Shown: piece by piece, positions 5,962 through 13,503 of the stretch
Layout: each line of letters begins with the position of its first letter
How positions within the stretch are numbered: position 1 is the first letter of the stretch
Assembly (NCBI GenBank): GCA_948902155.1
Contig: CAQVQZ010000027.1
Location: forward strand, 1-15,558
Reading direction: 5' to 3'
DNA from: an uncultured Oscillibacter sp.
Lineage (GTDB): Bacteria; Bacillota_A; Clostridia; Oscillospirales; Oscillospiraceae
DNA length: 15,558 nucleotides
Program-made: the position numbers and the translations under genes
The notes under the pieces: model-generated
Database searches by the model: none
The model's input: the letters and a program-made list of their open reading frames with translations, nothing else
Told to the model about the DNA's origin: nothing

Positions 5962-6858
5962 TCAGTCCTCCCGATAGCCCAGGCTCCGGACGTAATTCAC
6001 GTTGTCCCGCCAGTTTTCTTTCACCTTGACCCAGGTTTCCAGATAAATCTGGGTCCCCATGAATTTCTCCATGTCGTGCCGGGCCAGGGTGCTGATTTTT
6101 TTCAGCATGGCCCCCTGCTTGCCGATGATGATGCCCTTGTGGCTGGCCTTTTCGCAGTAAATTGTGGCCCCCACGTCCACCACGCCGGAGTCCCGCTCGG
6201 AGAACTTCGTGATCTCCACGGCGGTCCCGTGGGGAATCTCCTTGTCCAGGCAGAGAAGCAGCTTTTCCCGCAGCAGCTCCCCGCACACGGCCCGCTCCGG
6301 CTGGTCCGAGGTCTGGCCGTCCGGGAAGAGCTGGGGCCCCTCCTGGGCGTACTTTTTCAGCTCGTTCATCAAGTCGTCCAGCCCCCCGCCGGTGTGGGCG
6401 GAGATGGGGATGATGGCGTCGAAGCCGTCCCACTCCCCGCTGTAGGCCGCGATGACCGGCAGCAGCTGGGCGGGTTCCACGGTGTCGATCTTGTTGATGC
6501 AGAGGATGCAGGGAATCCGTTCCTCCCGAATCCGGGCGATGAGGGCCTTCTCCGGCCCGCCCACGTGAGCGATGGGCTCCACCAGCAGCAGGGCGCAGTC
6601 CACATCGCTGAGGCTGGCCGTCACCACCTTCACCATATAGTCCCCCAAGGCGGACTTGGGCCGGTGGAGGCCCGGTGTATCCAGGAAGATGAACTGGGTA
6701 TCCTCCCGGTTGACCACGCCGTAAATCCGGTTCCGGGTCGTCTGGGCCTTGTTGGAGACGATGGCGATCTTCTCGCCCACCAGGGCGTTGGTCAGGCTGG
6801 ACTTGCCCACGTTGGGACGGCCGCACACCGTCACCATGGCGGTTTTTTGAATGCTCAT
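5962..6858 (-). CDS. era: GTPase Era
   Basis: Era (298 residues) is an essential GTPase that binds the 3' end of 16S rRNA and helps mature the 30S subunit. The GTPase motifs are all present: G1 GRPNVGKS (13-20), the TTRNRIYG G2 region (40-47), G3 DTPG (60-63), G4 NKID (122-125) and G5 SAHT (153-156). The linker has DGQTSDQPER. The C-terminal KH RNA-binding domain is at about 205-290, with GKQGAMLKKI (246-255). Length is standard. The ATG at 6858 follows TTGAGGATTACCT. It heads the run era, PNPOx-like, yqzL, recO, mutS2, 72 nt after uvrA, in AT-rich sequence with no clear terminator, so some transcription may also come from uvrA. Confidence 0.97.
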   Translation of the reverse strand: MSIQKTAMVTVCGRPNVGKSSLTNALVGEKIAIVSNKAQTTRNRIYGVVNREDTQFIFLDTPGLHRPKSALGDYMVKVVTASLSDVDCALLLVEPIAHVGGPEKALIARIREERIPCILCINKIDTVEPAQLLPVIAAYSGEWDGFDAIIPISAHTGGGLDDLMNELKKYAQEGPQLFPDGQTSDQPERAVCGELLREKLLLCLDKEIPHGTAVEITKFSERDSGVVDVGATIYCEKASHKGIIIGKQGAMLKKISTLARHDMEKFMGTQIYLETWVKVKENWRDNVNYVRSLGYRED

Positions 6859-6930
6859 AGGTAATCCTCAACTTTCTGTCAAGCAATTTTACTTTATAAA
6901 ATAGATTTTAAAAGGTATTTCCGCCTTATT

Positions 6931-9759
6931 TCAACGAACCAGCACCTTTTTCAGATACTGCCCGGTGTACGACTCCTTACACGCGGCCACCTTCTCCGGC
7001 GTACCCGTGACGACCACCGTACCGCCGCCGTCGCCCCCCTCGGGACCCAGGTCGATGATCCAGTCCGCCGACTTGATGACGTCCAGGTTGTGCTCAATGA
7101 CCACTACCGTATTCCCGTTCTCCACCAACCGCTGGAGGACCTCCAGCAGCTTGCGCACGTCGTCGGTGTGGAGGCCCGTGGTCGGCTCGTCCAGGATATA
7201 GATGGTCTTGCCGGTGGCCTGCTTGCTCAGCTCTGTGGCCAGCTTCACCCGCTGGGCCTCGCCGCCGGACAGCTCCGTGGAGGGCTGGCCCAGCTTCACA
7301 TACCCCAGGCCCACGTCCTGGAGAGTCTGCAAGCGGTTCCGCAGCTTGGGAAGGGGGGCGAAGAACTCCAGCGCCTCGTCCACCGTCATCTCCAAAACCT
7401 CGGAGATATTCTTGCCCTTATAGTGAACCTCCAGCGTCTCCCGGTTATAGCGCTTCCCCTTGCAGACCTCGCAGGGGACGAAGATGTCCGGCAGGAAGTG
7501 CATTTCGATTTTCAGCACGCCGTCGCCGGAGCAGGCCTCGCAGCGGCCCCCCCGGACGTTGAAGCTGAACCGGCCCGGGCCGTAGCCCCGGCTCTTGGCC
7601 TCCTGGGTGGAGGCGTAGAGGTCCCGGATGTCGTTGAAGAGGTTCGTGTACGTGGCGGGGTTGGACCGGGGCGTCCGCCCGATGGGGCTCTGGTCGATGT
7701 TGACCACCTTGTCCAGATATTCCAGCCCCTCGATGCCCGCGCACCGGCCCGGATGGACCTTCATGCGCATCAGCTCCGCCCCCAGGCGCTTGAACAGCAC
7801 CTCGTTCACCAGGGAGGACTTCCCGCTCCCCGACACGCCGGTGACCACCGTGAAGGTCCCCAGAGGGAAGTCCACGTCCACCTTCCGGAGGTTGTTCTCC
7901 TCCGCCCCCCGGACCCGGAGGAATTTCCCGCTGCCGGGCCGGCGGATATCCGGCACCGGAATCCGCTTCTTTCCGGAGAGGTATTGACCCGTCAGAGAAT
8001 CCGGGTTCGCCATGACCTCCTCCGGCGTGCCCGCGGCCACCACCTGCCCGCCGTGGACCCCCGCGCCGGGACCGATGTCGATGAGGTAATCCGCTTCCCG
8101 CATGGTGTCCTCGTCGTGCTCCACCACCAGGAGGGTGTTCCCCAGACTCTGCAAATTCCGGAGGGTTGTCAGCAGCTTGTCGTTGTCCCGTTGGTGGAGG
8201 CCGATGGAGGGCTCGTCCAGGATATACAGCACCCCCATCAGGCTGGACCCGATCTGCGTCGCCAGCCGGATGCGCTGGCTCTCGCCGCCGGAGAGGGTCC
8301 CGGCGGACCGGCTCAGGGTCAGGTAGCCCAGTCCCACGGACTGGAGGAAGCCCAGCCGGGCCTTGATCTCCTTCAAAATCCGGTCGGCAATCAGGTGCTG
8401 CTGTTCCGTCAGGGTCAGCTGTCCTACCCAGGCCAGCTCGTCCACCACGGAAAGGCGGGTCAGGGCGTCGATGTCCTTCTCCCCCACGGTGACGGCTAGG
8501 GATTCCTTTTTCAGCCGCCGCCCCTTGCAGGCCGGGCAGGGGCACTCGCTCATGAGCTCCTCCAGCTCCCGCTTGCTGGCGTCGCTCTGGGTCTCCTGAT
8601 AGCGGCGCTCCACGTTGTTGCAGATGCCCTCGAAGGGCTGATACAGCACGCCTTTCCCACGGGGCTGGTCATAGTGGAGCTCCAGCTTTTCCCCCTTGGT
8701 GCCGTAGAGGATGATCTCCCTGGCCTCGTCGGACAAGGACTCCCAAGGCTGGTCCAGGGAAAAGCGGTACTTTTTCGAAAGCGCGTCGAAATACATCCGG
8801 GAGATGCCGTCGGAGCGGATGTTTCCCCACCCGCTGGCCTGGATAGCCCCCTCCAAAATCGATTTCTTAGGGTCCGGCACCACCAGGGAGACGTCCACCT
8901 TCAGCTGGCTGCCCAGCCCCGTGCAGGTAGGGCAGGCTCCGTAGGGGTTGTTGAAGGAGAACATCCGGGGCGTCAGCTCCTCGATGGAGATGCCGCAGTC
9001 CTCGCAGGCGTAGTTCTGGGAGAAGAGCAAATCCTGTTCCTCCCGCAGAAGGTTGATCGCCACCAGCCCGCCGGAGAGGTTCGAAGCAGTCTCCACGCTG
9101 TCCGTCAGCCGCTGCTGGATGTCCGGGCGGATGATGAGCCGGTCGATGACCACCTCGATGTTGTGCTTCTTATTCTTCTCCAGCTTGATTTCCTCGTCCA
9201 GCTCGTAGAGGTTCCCGTCCACCCGTACCCGGACGTAGCCGGAGCGCTTCGCGTCCTCGAAAATCTTGGCGTGCTCGCCCTTCTTCCCCCGGATGACGGG
9301 GGCCATGACCTGGATACGGGTTCCTTCCGGGAGGCTCATAACCTGGTCGATGATCTGGTCCACGGTCTGCTGGCGGATGACCTTGCCGCACTTGGGACAG
9401 TGGGGGGTGCCCACCCGCGCCCAAAGGAGGCGGAGGTAGTCGTAAATCTCCGTCACGGTGCCCACGGTGGACCGGGGGTTTTTCGAGGTCGTCTTCTGGT
9501 CGATGGAGATAGCGGGGCTCAGGCCCTCGATGTAGTCCACGTCGGGCTTGTCCATCTGGCCCAGGAACATCCGGGCGTAAGAGCTGAGGCTCTCGACATA
9601 GCGCCGCTGCCCCTCGGCGTAAATGGTGTCAAAGGCCAGGGAGGACTTGCCCGAGCCGGACAAGCCGGTCATGACCACCAGCTTGTCCCTGGGGATGGTC
9701 ACGTCGATGTTTTTGAGATTGTTCACCCGCGCGCCTTTGACGGTGATATATTTATGCAT
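6931..9759 (-). CDS. uvrA: excinuclease ABC subunit UvrA
   Basis: UvrA (942 residues) is the dimeric ABC-type ATPase that finds bulky DNA damage and hands it to UvrB in nucleotide excision repair. Both ATP sites are intact: Walker A GLSGSGKS (32-39) and GVSGSGKS (641-648), signatures LSGGESQR (489-496) and LSGGEAQR (830-837), and Walker [13 protein letters not shown] (511-522) and [12 protein letters not shown] (853-864). Two zinc fingers are present, CEDC (252-255) with CPTC (276-279), and CEAC (740-743) with CEVC (763-766). Extra CPKC and CPAC pairs at 121-124 and 408-411 are also usual. AAAGGAGA precedes the ATG. It has its own promoter and is separated from uvrB by seven genes or remnants, all on the same strand. 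Confidence 0.98.
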   Translation of the reverse strand: MHKYITVKGARVNNLKNIDVTIPRDKLVVMTGLSGSGKSSLAFDTIYAEGQRRYVESLSSYARMFLGQMDKPDVDYIEGLSPAISIDQKTTSKNPRSTVGTVTEIYDYLRLLWARVGTPHCPKCGKVIRQQTVDQIIDQVMSLPEGTRIQVMAPVIRGKKGEHAKIFEDAKRSGYVRVRVDGNLYELDEEIKLEKNKKHNIEVVIDRLIIRPDIQQRLTDSVETASNLSGGLVAINLLREEQDLLFSQNYACEDCGISIEELTPRMFSFNNPYGACPTCTGLGSQLKVDVSLVVPDPKKSILEGAIQASGWGNIRSDGISRMYFDALSKKYRFSLDQPWESLSDEAREIILYGTKGEKLELHYDQPRGKGVLYQPFEGICNNVERRYQETQSDASKRELEELMSECPCPACKGRRLKKESLAVTVGEKDIDALTRLSVVDELAWVGQLTLTEQQHLIADRILKEIKARLGFLQSVGLGYLTLSRSAGTLSGGESQRIRLATQIGSSLMGVLYILDEPSIGLHQRDNDKLLTTLRNLQSLGNTLLVVEHDEDTMREADYLIDIGPGAGVHGGQVVAAGTPEEVMANPDSLTGQYLSGKKRIPVPDIRRPGSGKFLRVRGAEENNLRKVDVDFPLGTFTVVTGVSGSGKSSLVNEVLFKRLGAELMRMKVHPGRCAGIEGLEYLDKVVNIDQSPIGRTPRSNPATYTNLFNDIRDLYASTQEAKSRGYGPGRFSFNVRGGRCEACSGDGVLKIEMHFLPDIFVPCEVCKGKRYNRETLEVHYKGKNISEVLEMTVDEALEFFAPLPKLRNRLQTLQDVGLGYVKLGQPSTELSGGEAQRVKLATELSKQATGKTIYILDEPTTGLHTDDVRKLLEVLQRLVENGNTVVVIEHNLDVIKSADWIIDLGPEGGDGGGTVVVTGTPEKVAACKESYTGQYLKKVLVR

Positions 9760-9798
9760 GGCGTTGGTCTCCTTTGCTCGCGTTTCGTCACGCCTAAC

Positions 9799-9827
9799 AG
9801 ATTAATGAAAGAAATTTTTTATGTCAA
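9799..9827 (-). promoter_or_regulatory. promoter of uvrA
   Basis: On the minus strand a perfect -35 TTGACA (9822-9827) is followed after 17 bp by TAATCT (9799-9804), which keeps the three most important -10 bases. Transcription would begin near 9792, about 33 nt before the ATG. I looked for a Gram-positive LexA box (GAAC-N4-GTTC) around it and saw none. Confidence 0.7.
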
Positions 9828-9927
9828 GAGCTTTTTTCGGAAATAAAAACGTAGGCAATGGCATTCGTTGTTTGCGGGGACACGGGCGGAACAAACCAAT
9901 TTTCCCGCGCCCCCATTTAGCTCCCTT

Positions 9928-9943
9928 AAAAAGGGCGCTGCCC
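9928..9943 (-). terminator. weak terminator-like hairpin after the broken Xre gene
   Basis: On the minus strand GGGC-AGC-GCCC is followed directly by TTTTT, starting just after the stop of the Xre remnant. The stem is only 4 bp, and an alternative CCCTT/AAGGG fold competes. It could end the uvrB-to-Xre run before the uvrA promoter, but is weak. Confidence 0.35.
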
Positions 9944-9944
9944 G

Positions 9945-10163
9945 CTACCTTTCCTCGGACCGTCCCAACAGATAATCCGCGCTCACCTCAAAATAATCCG
10001 CCAGGGCGCACAATATCAAGGCCGGAATATTCACCTTCCCAGCCTACATTTTTTGATAGTGACCCAGCGTGATGCCCAGCAGTTCTCCCATCTCCCGCTG
10101 GTACACACGCCGCTCATTTCGAAGCGCTTTCAGCCGCGCCCCCAGAATTTCTAAAGATTCCAT
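9945..10163 (-). pseudogene. Xre-family HTH regulator, broken by an in-frame stop
   Basis: The frame starts at an ATG (10163) after AAAGGAGTTTCC and reads MESLEILGARLKALRNERR as a normal Xre helix-turn-helix start. It meets TAG at 10044-10046 (codon 40), then continues in frame, ending ALADYFEVSADYLLGRSEER before its own TAG at 9945-9947. Ignoring the stop, it has 72 codons, exactly the length of the intact neighbour at 10193-10411, and by my hand alignment 42 of 72 positions are identical. The neighbour has GAA (Glu) at codon 40. There is no frameshift, so the inactivation may be recent, or the 39-residue stub may be all that is made. The stub lacks the end of the DNA-binding domain. Confidence 0.85.
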
Positions 10164-10192
10164 GGAAACTCCTTTGGTCGAAATGCCCGCCC

Positions 10193-10411
10193 CTATCGTT
10201 CCTCAGTCCGCCCCAGCAGGTAGTCCGTACTCACCTCAAAATAGTCCGCCAGGATGCACAGTGTCAGGGCCGAAGGATTGATTTCCCCTTTTTCCAGCCT
10301 CTGATAGTTGCGAAGCGTCATTTCCAGGAGATCTCCCATGTCCTTCTGCCGTAGTTTCCGCTCCTTCCGGATCTCCTTCAAGTGCCGGCCAAAAATAACC
10401 AGGATTTCCAT
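10193..10411 (-). CDS. Xre-family helix-turn-helix transcriptional regulator
   Basis: This 72-residue protein is a single HTH_3/Cro-CI DNA-binding domain. GRHLKEIRKERKLRQKDMG is helix 1 and the turn into helix 2, followed by LLEMTLRNYQRLEKGEINPS with the recognition helix and the family's YxRxExG motif. The tail ADYFEVSTDYLLGRTEER has the usual DYLLG ending. No sensor or protease domain follows, so it probably acts as a small dimeric repressor of unknown target. The ATG follows GGGAGAAATGGG and lies 11 nt after the stop of the YbaK-like gene, so it is probably the last intact gene of the uvrB run. A same-length paralogue with a stop codon follows 29 nt downstream. Confidence 0.93.
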   Translation of the reverse strand: MEILVIFGRHLKEIRKERKLRQKDMGDLLEMTLRNYQRLEKGEINPSALTLCILADYFEVSTDYLLGRTEER

Positions 10412-10422
10412 CCCATTTCTCC

Positions 10423-10923
10423 CTACTTCACCACGATATCTGCCGTCCCGGCCCCCAGGAGGTCCAATAGCGCCTGGGGCGCTGCCTCCACCTGCGCGCC
10501 GATCTTCCCAGCGGAGACAAAAATCGTCTCAAACTCCAACGCCGTCTCGTGGAAAATAGCCGGGTAGGGCTTCTTCATGCCCACAGGACTGCACCCGCCC
10601 CGGACGTACCCCGTCACGGCGGTGATGTCCTTCACCGCCACCAGCTCCACGGACTTCTCCCCCGCCGCCTTCGCGGCCTTTTTCAGGTCCAGGCTGTCGG
10701 GCGTGGGGATGTCAAAGACGTAGTATCCCCCGGAAGCCCCCTTCGCCACCAGGGTCTTGAAGGCCCTGGCCGGGTCCTGCCCCAGGGCCTGGGCCACGTG
10801 GACGCCGTAGTCCCGCGTGCCCTCCGGCCCCTCGCTCTCTTCATAAAAATGCGGCGTATAAGGCACCTTTTTCTGGTCCAAAATCCGCATCACATTGGTT
10901 TTTTCGTCCTTTTTCTTTGCCAT
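10423..10923 (-). CDS. ybaK: Cys-tRNA(Pro)/Cys-tRNA(Cys) deacylase, YbaK/EbsC family
   Basis: The protein (166 residues) belongs to the YbaK family of free-standing editing domains. In characterised members they hydrolyse cysteine wrongly attached to tRNA(Pro) by prolyl-tRNA synthetase. Landmarks are TNVMRILDQKKVPY (9-22), the lysine in FKTLV (K56), SGGYYVFDIP, DLKKAAKAAGEKSVEL, the hallmark GGCSPVGMKK (109-118) and FVSAGKIGAQVE. An in-frame GTG at 10932 overlaps the upstream stop, but GAGGTGA sits 8 nt before the ATG at 10923, and I use that. The start is 5 nt after the EamA gene's stop, so translation is probably coupled. Cytosolic. Confidence 0.93.
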   Translation of the reverse strand: MAKKKDEKTNVMRILDQKKVPYTPHFYEESEGPEGTRDYGVHVAQALGQDPARAFKTLVAKGASGGYYVFDIPTPDSLDLKKAAKAAGEKSVELVAVKDITAVTGYVRGGCSPVGMKKPYPAIFHETALEFETIFVSAGKIGAQVEAAPQALLDLLGAGTADIVVK

Positions 10924-10928
10924 ATTTT

Positions 10929-11801
10929 TCACCTCAAAATTGCCACGCCCGCCAGAACCAAACCGATGCCCAAGACGCTCAGCGCCTCCAGCGGCTCGCC
11001 GAAGGCCAGCACGCCCGCCAGGGTCGCCGCCACCGGCTCAAAGCTGGCGATGATGGAGGCCCGTCCCGGCTCGATGCGGGCGAGGCCCCAGGTATATAAA
11101 ATGTAGGGCGCGGCGGTGGAGAACACCACCAGCGCCAGAAGCGTCAGCCACAGACTCGGGTCCGACCCGAAGGCCCTGACCGTCTCCGCCGGGCGGAGCA
11201 GCACCAGGGACGCCGGTCCGGCGAAGAGAAACGACCACACCGTAACCGTCATGGAACCGTAATGCTCCAAAGCGTAGCGCCCGAAGATGCTGTAAAGCGA
11301 ATAGAAAAACCCGGAGGCAAAGCCGAACAGCACACCGGCGAAGGTGACGGACAAATCCCCGCTGAACAGGCCGCAGACACAGGCGCAGCCCAGAAGGGTC
11401 AAAACCAGCGCCAGAACCTTCTTTTTCGTAATCGGCTCCTTCCAGAGAACTGCGGAGAGGAGCACCACAAAAGACGGCGCTGTGTACATCAAAACAGAGG
11501 CCACCGCCAGCGAAGAAAGCCTCTGGCACGAGAAGTAACAGACGCTGTTCATCCCCACGCTAAGCACGCCGGTGCCGAAGAAGTATTTCAGATGCTTCCG
11601 CTCCACCCGGAAGACGCTCCGGTCCCGCACGGCGAAGAACAGCCCCAGCAAAACCATGCCGCCGAAGTTCCGCACGGCCACGATGGAAAACGTGGACATC
11701 CCCGCCGCCGTCATCCGCCGGTTCCATAACCCGATGATGCCCCACAAGACCGCTGCCGCCAGAATCGCGGCCATGGCCGGGGCTTTTTTCTCTGTCTCCA
11801 T
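10929..11801 (-). CDS. EamA/DMT-family membrane transporter
   Basis: This 290-residue protein is a drug/metabolite transporter of the EamA type, a polytopic inner-membrane carrier with two five-helix halves. Hydrophobic segments are visible at about 9-26, 38-57, 72-90, 97-118, 128-146, 153-173, 183-202, 216-236, 246-265 and 270-290. The first half has LAAAVLWGIIGLW and ASVLMYTAPSFVVLLSAVLWKEP, and the second has the matching AS-x-x-AS-x-EPV-x-A-x-LAGVLAFGEP, both hallmarks of the family. The frame opens 25 codons upstream, but that stretch is arginine- and glycine-rich and overlaps the previous gene; the ATG at 11801 follows GGGGAGGG. Substrate unknown; relatives export amino acids or other metabolites. 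Gap to the upstream gene is 11 nt. Confidence 0.93.
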   Translation of the reverse strand: METEKKAPAMAAILAAAVLWGIIGLWNRRMTAAGMSTFSIVAVRNFGGMVLLGLFFAVRDRSVFRVERKHLKYFFGTGVLSVGMNSVCYFSCQRLSSLAVASVLMYTAPSFVVLLSAVLWKEPITKKKVLALVLTLLGCACVCGLFSGDLSVTFAGVLFGFASGFFYSLYSIFGRYALEHYGSMTVTVWSFLFAGPASLVLLRPAETVRAFGSDPSLWLTLLALVVFSTAAPYILYTWGLARIEPGRASIIASFEPVAATLAGVLAFGEPLEALSVLGIGLVLAGVAILR

Positions 11802-11812
11802 ACGGCCCTCCC

Positions 11813-12544
11813 CTAATAAATTTCCACCAAGGCGACGATGTACGCCACAGCGACGGCCCCCGTAAAGACGACCCATCCCGCGCGTTCCAGCACCAGATAG
11901 CCCTCGGAGGGCTCCGGGTCCCGCGCCCCCCAGTGCCGCCAGCGAAAGAGCGTTTCGTAAAAGACGATTTCCAACGCCAGCACAGCCGTCAGGAAAACCG
12001 CCAGGCTGAACAGCCCCGGATGTCCATGGGCGGAAGTCTCCGGCCCGAAGGCAAACCGGGCCGCCAGGCGCTCCGTGACCTCAAACCCCTGCCAGGGGTC
12101 GCTCCCGGAAAACCCAATCCCGAACATCGGCCCCCAGTTCCCATCCTGATCGAACCAATATCCGTTTTCCCGGTCATAACCTCCCTCAAAAATCGTCTCC
12201 CCGTTCTTCCGCACCAGGATGCCGTCCACCGTGACGCCGCCAAAGTCCTCCGACACAATGGGTTCCGTAGGATAGACCACCTCGCATACGTCGTGAAACC
12301 GCTCCCCGATGGTAAACTCCACATTCGTCTGAAAATTGGAAACCCAGGTAACCGCAATGCGCACCGGGTCTCCGTGGGCCCTGCCGATGTAAAGGACCTG
12401 TCCATCCCTCTCCTCGATTTTCAGCAGAGCCTCCTCGAACAGCACCCCCGGATGGGTGCGGAAAAAGGCCATCAACCCGCTGAACACCACCAGCATCCCC
12501 GCCAGGATTGCCAGCAGGATTTTCTGCAAACGGGTCAGTTCCAC
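11813..12544 (-). CDS. membrane protein of unknown function with a large extracellular domain
   Basis: I do not recognise this 243-residue protein. A basic N-terminus (MELTRLQK) leads into a hydrophobic helix at about 9-28. A soluble, strand-rich region follows at 29-176, with repeated acidic and aromatic stretches such as YDRENGYWFDQDGNWGPMFG. Two more hydrophobic helices lie at about 177-199 and 222-241, separated by RWRHWGARDPEPSEGY. By the positive-inside rule the middle region would lie outside the cell. There is a single cysteine (C87) in the middle domain and no lipobox. AGGAGG lies 8 nt before the GTG start. It is flanked closely by the YjbR-like and EamA genes in a run headed by uvrB. 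A sensor, stress or envelope role is possible but unsupported. Confidence 0.8.
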   Translation of the reverse strand: MELTRLQKILLAILAGMLVVFSGLMAFFRTHPGVLFEEALLKIEERDGQVLYIGRAHGDPVRIAVTWVSNFQTNVEFTIGERFHDVCEVVYPTEPIVSEDFGGVTVDGILVRKNGETIFEGGYDRENGYWFDQDGNWGPMFGIGFSGSDPWQGFEVTERLAARFAFGPETSAHGHPGLFSLAVFLTAVLALEIVFYETLFRWRHWGARDPEPSEGYLVLERAGWVVFTGAVAVAYIVALVEIY

Positions 12545-12555
12545 GGCGATCCCTC

Positions 12556-12936
12556 CTATTCTCCCAAAATCTCCCTCTGTACATACTTGGGAAGCTTTCT
12601 CAAAACCAGCTCATGGGACTCCCGGCAAAGCTCCCGCAGAATCTCGTCGGGCAAATCCCCATCCAGCAGGCAGGCAATCCAATTCCGCTTATCGCAGTAA
12701 AACCCCGGCAGAATCTCCGGATGAACGGCCCGCAAGACCTCTCCCCGAGCGGGAAGGCACTTCAAATTCACCAAATCATGGTCATTGTAAGCCGCGTCCT
12801 TCATCCCCTTCGGCGAACAGACAGCGGCAAAGAGCTTGCCCCGAACCATATACCGGAACCAGCCCCATTCGATCTTGTAATCCTTCTCCGTTCCCGGCAG
12901 AGAAAGAAGATATTCATCCAGCCATTCGTACTTCAT
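12556..12936 (-). CDS. MmcQ/YjbR-family protein
   Basis: This 126-residue protein matches the MmcQ/YjbR family, small proteins with a CyaY-like fold reported to bind DNA. It begins MKYEWLDEYLLSLPGTEKDY. Family signs are the W-x-R-Y-M-V-R-GKLFAAV strand pair (26-39), NLKCLPARGEV, HPEILPGFYCDKRNWIACLL and the final LVLRKLP. The typical K-W substrate-like motif appears here as KRNWI. The ATG overlaps the stop of the flavodoxin-like gene by 4 nt (ATGA), with GGAGG 7 nt upstream, a sign of coupled translation. The exact role is unknown even in studied members. Confidence 0.88.
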   Translation of the reverse strand: MKYEWLDEYLLSLPGTEKDYKIEWGWFRYMVRGKLFAAVCSPKGMKDAAYNDHDLVNLKCLPARGEVLRAVHPEILPGFYCDKRNWIACLLDGDLPDEILRELCRESHELVLRKLPKYVQREILGE

Positions 12937-13484
12937 TTCATATCCTCCGCCTCATTCAAAAAGGAAACCAACGGCTTGATATATTCCTCTGACGAAATGT
13001 CATAAGAGGTGGAAATCATCTGCGCAAATTTCTTATCCTGTTCCGACATCTCCGTTTTGCGTTTGAGCCTGCGTTTCATCACGGCGGCAAAGGTCTTCAT
13101 CATAGCCCTATCCAAAAACGGCATCTTCTCATAACACAACCCGCCCGGCATATAAAAATGCGGGATTCTGCGCAGTTCATCCGCCGATAAATTGTTCTCC
13201 CACGCCTGCTGCACCGTATCCGCCGCTTCGGCGGGCATCGCACCCGTGGCAAAGATGATCAGCGCCGCTCCGCTTGCCTCCGCAAGCTCCTTAGCCCGCT
13301 TCAGTCCGTCCACTATCCCCGCGCGAAATCTGCCGCCAAACACGATCGTCCCATATTGGGACGCCGTTTCGACGGAGATATCTTTCAAATCCATCAGCGC
13401 ACAGCCCGCCCCGGCGGCAATCATTTCGGCATAGCGCCTGGTAAATCCGGTGACACTTTTGTAGCAAACCAGCCGGTTTCCCAT
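12933..13484 (-). CDS. flavodoxin-domain protein
   Basis: This 183-residue protein has a flavodoxin-like fold that binds FMN and probably carries electrons. The N-terminal strand and phosphate loop, LVCYKSVTGFTRRYAEMIA (5-23), replaces the usual S/T-x-T-G-x-T with KSVTGFT. FGGRFRAGIVDG (49-60) and IIFATGAMP (76-84) are the second and third loops, and YMPGGLCYEKM (111-121) is typical of the HemG/flavodoxin_5-like subgroup. The C-terminal tail from about 130 is basic, then charged, and unlike classical flavodoxins. The ATG at 13484 follows AAGGAG at 7 nt; a GTG two codons upstream is inside that site. It starts 19 nt after the uvrB stop and overlaps the next gene by 4 nt. Partner unknown. Confidence 0.85.
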   Translation of the reverse strand: MGNRLVCYKSVTGFTRRYAEMIAAGAGCALMDLKDISVETASQYGTIVFGGRFRAGIVDGLKRAKELAEASGAALIIFATGAMPAEAADTVQQAWENNLSADELRRIPHFYMPGGLCYEKMPFLDRAMMKTFAAVMKRRLKRKTEMSEQDKKFAQMISTSYDISSEEYIKPLVSFLNEAEDMK

Positions 13485-13503
13485 GTCCACTCTCCTTGTT
13501 CGT

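Noticed and set aside
7090..9846. Two long + strand frames opposite uvrA
   Set aside because: Antisense shadows of UvrA; the minus-strand frame holds all ABC and zinc motifs.
11802..11876. Longer EamA protein beginning at 11876
   Set aside because: The extension overlaps the preceding gene, is arginine- and glycine-rich rather than membrane-like, and a good ribosome-binding site precedes 11801.
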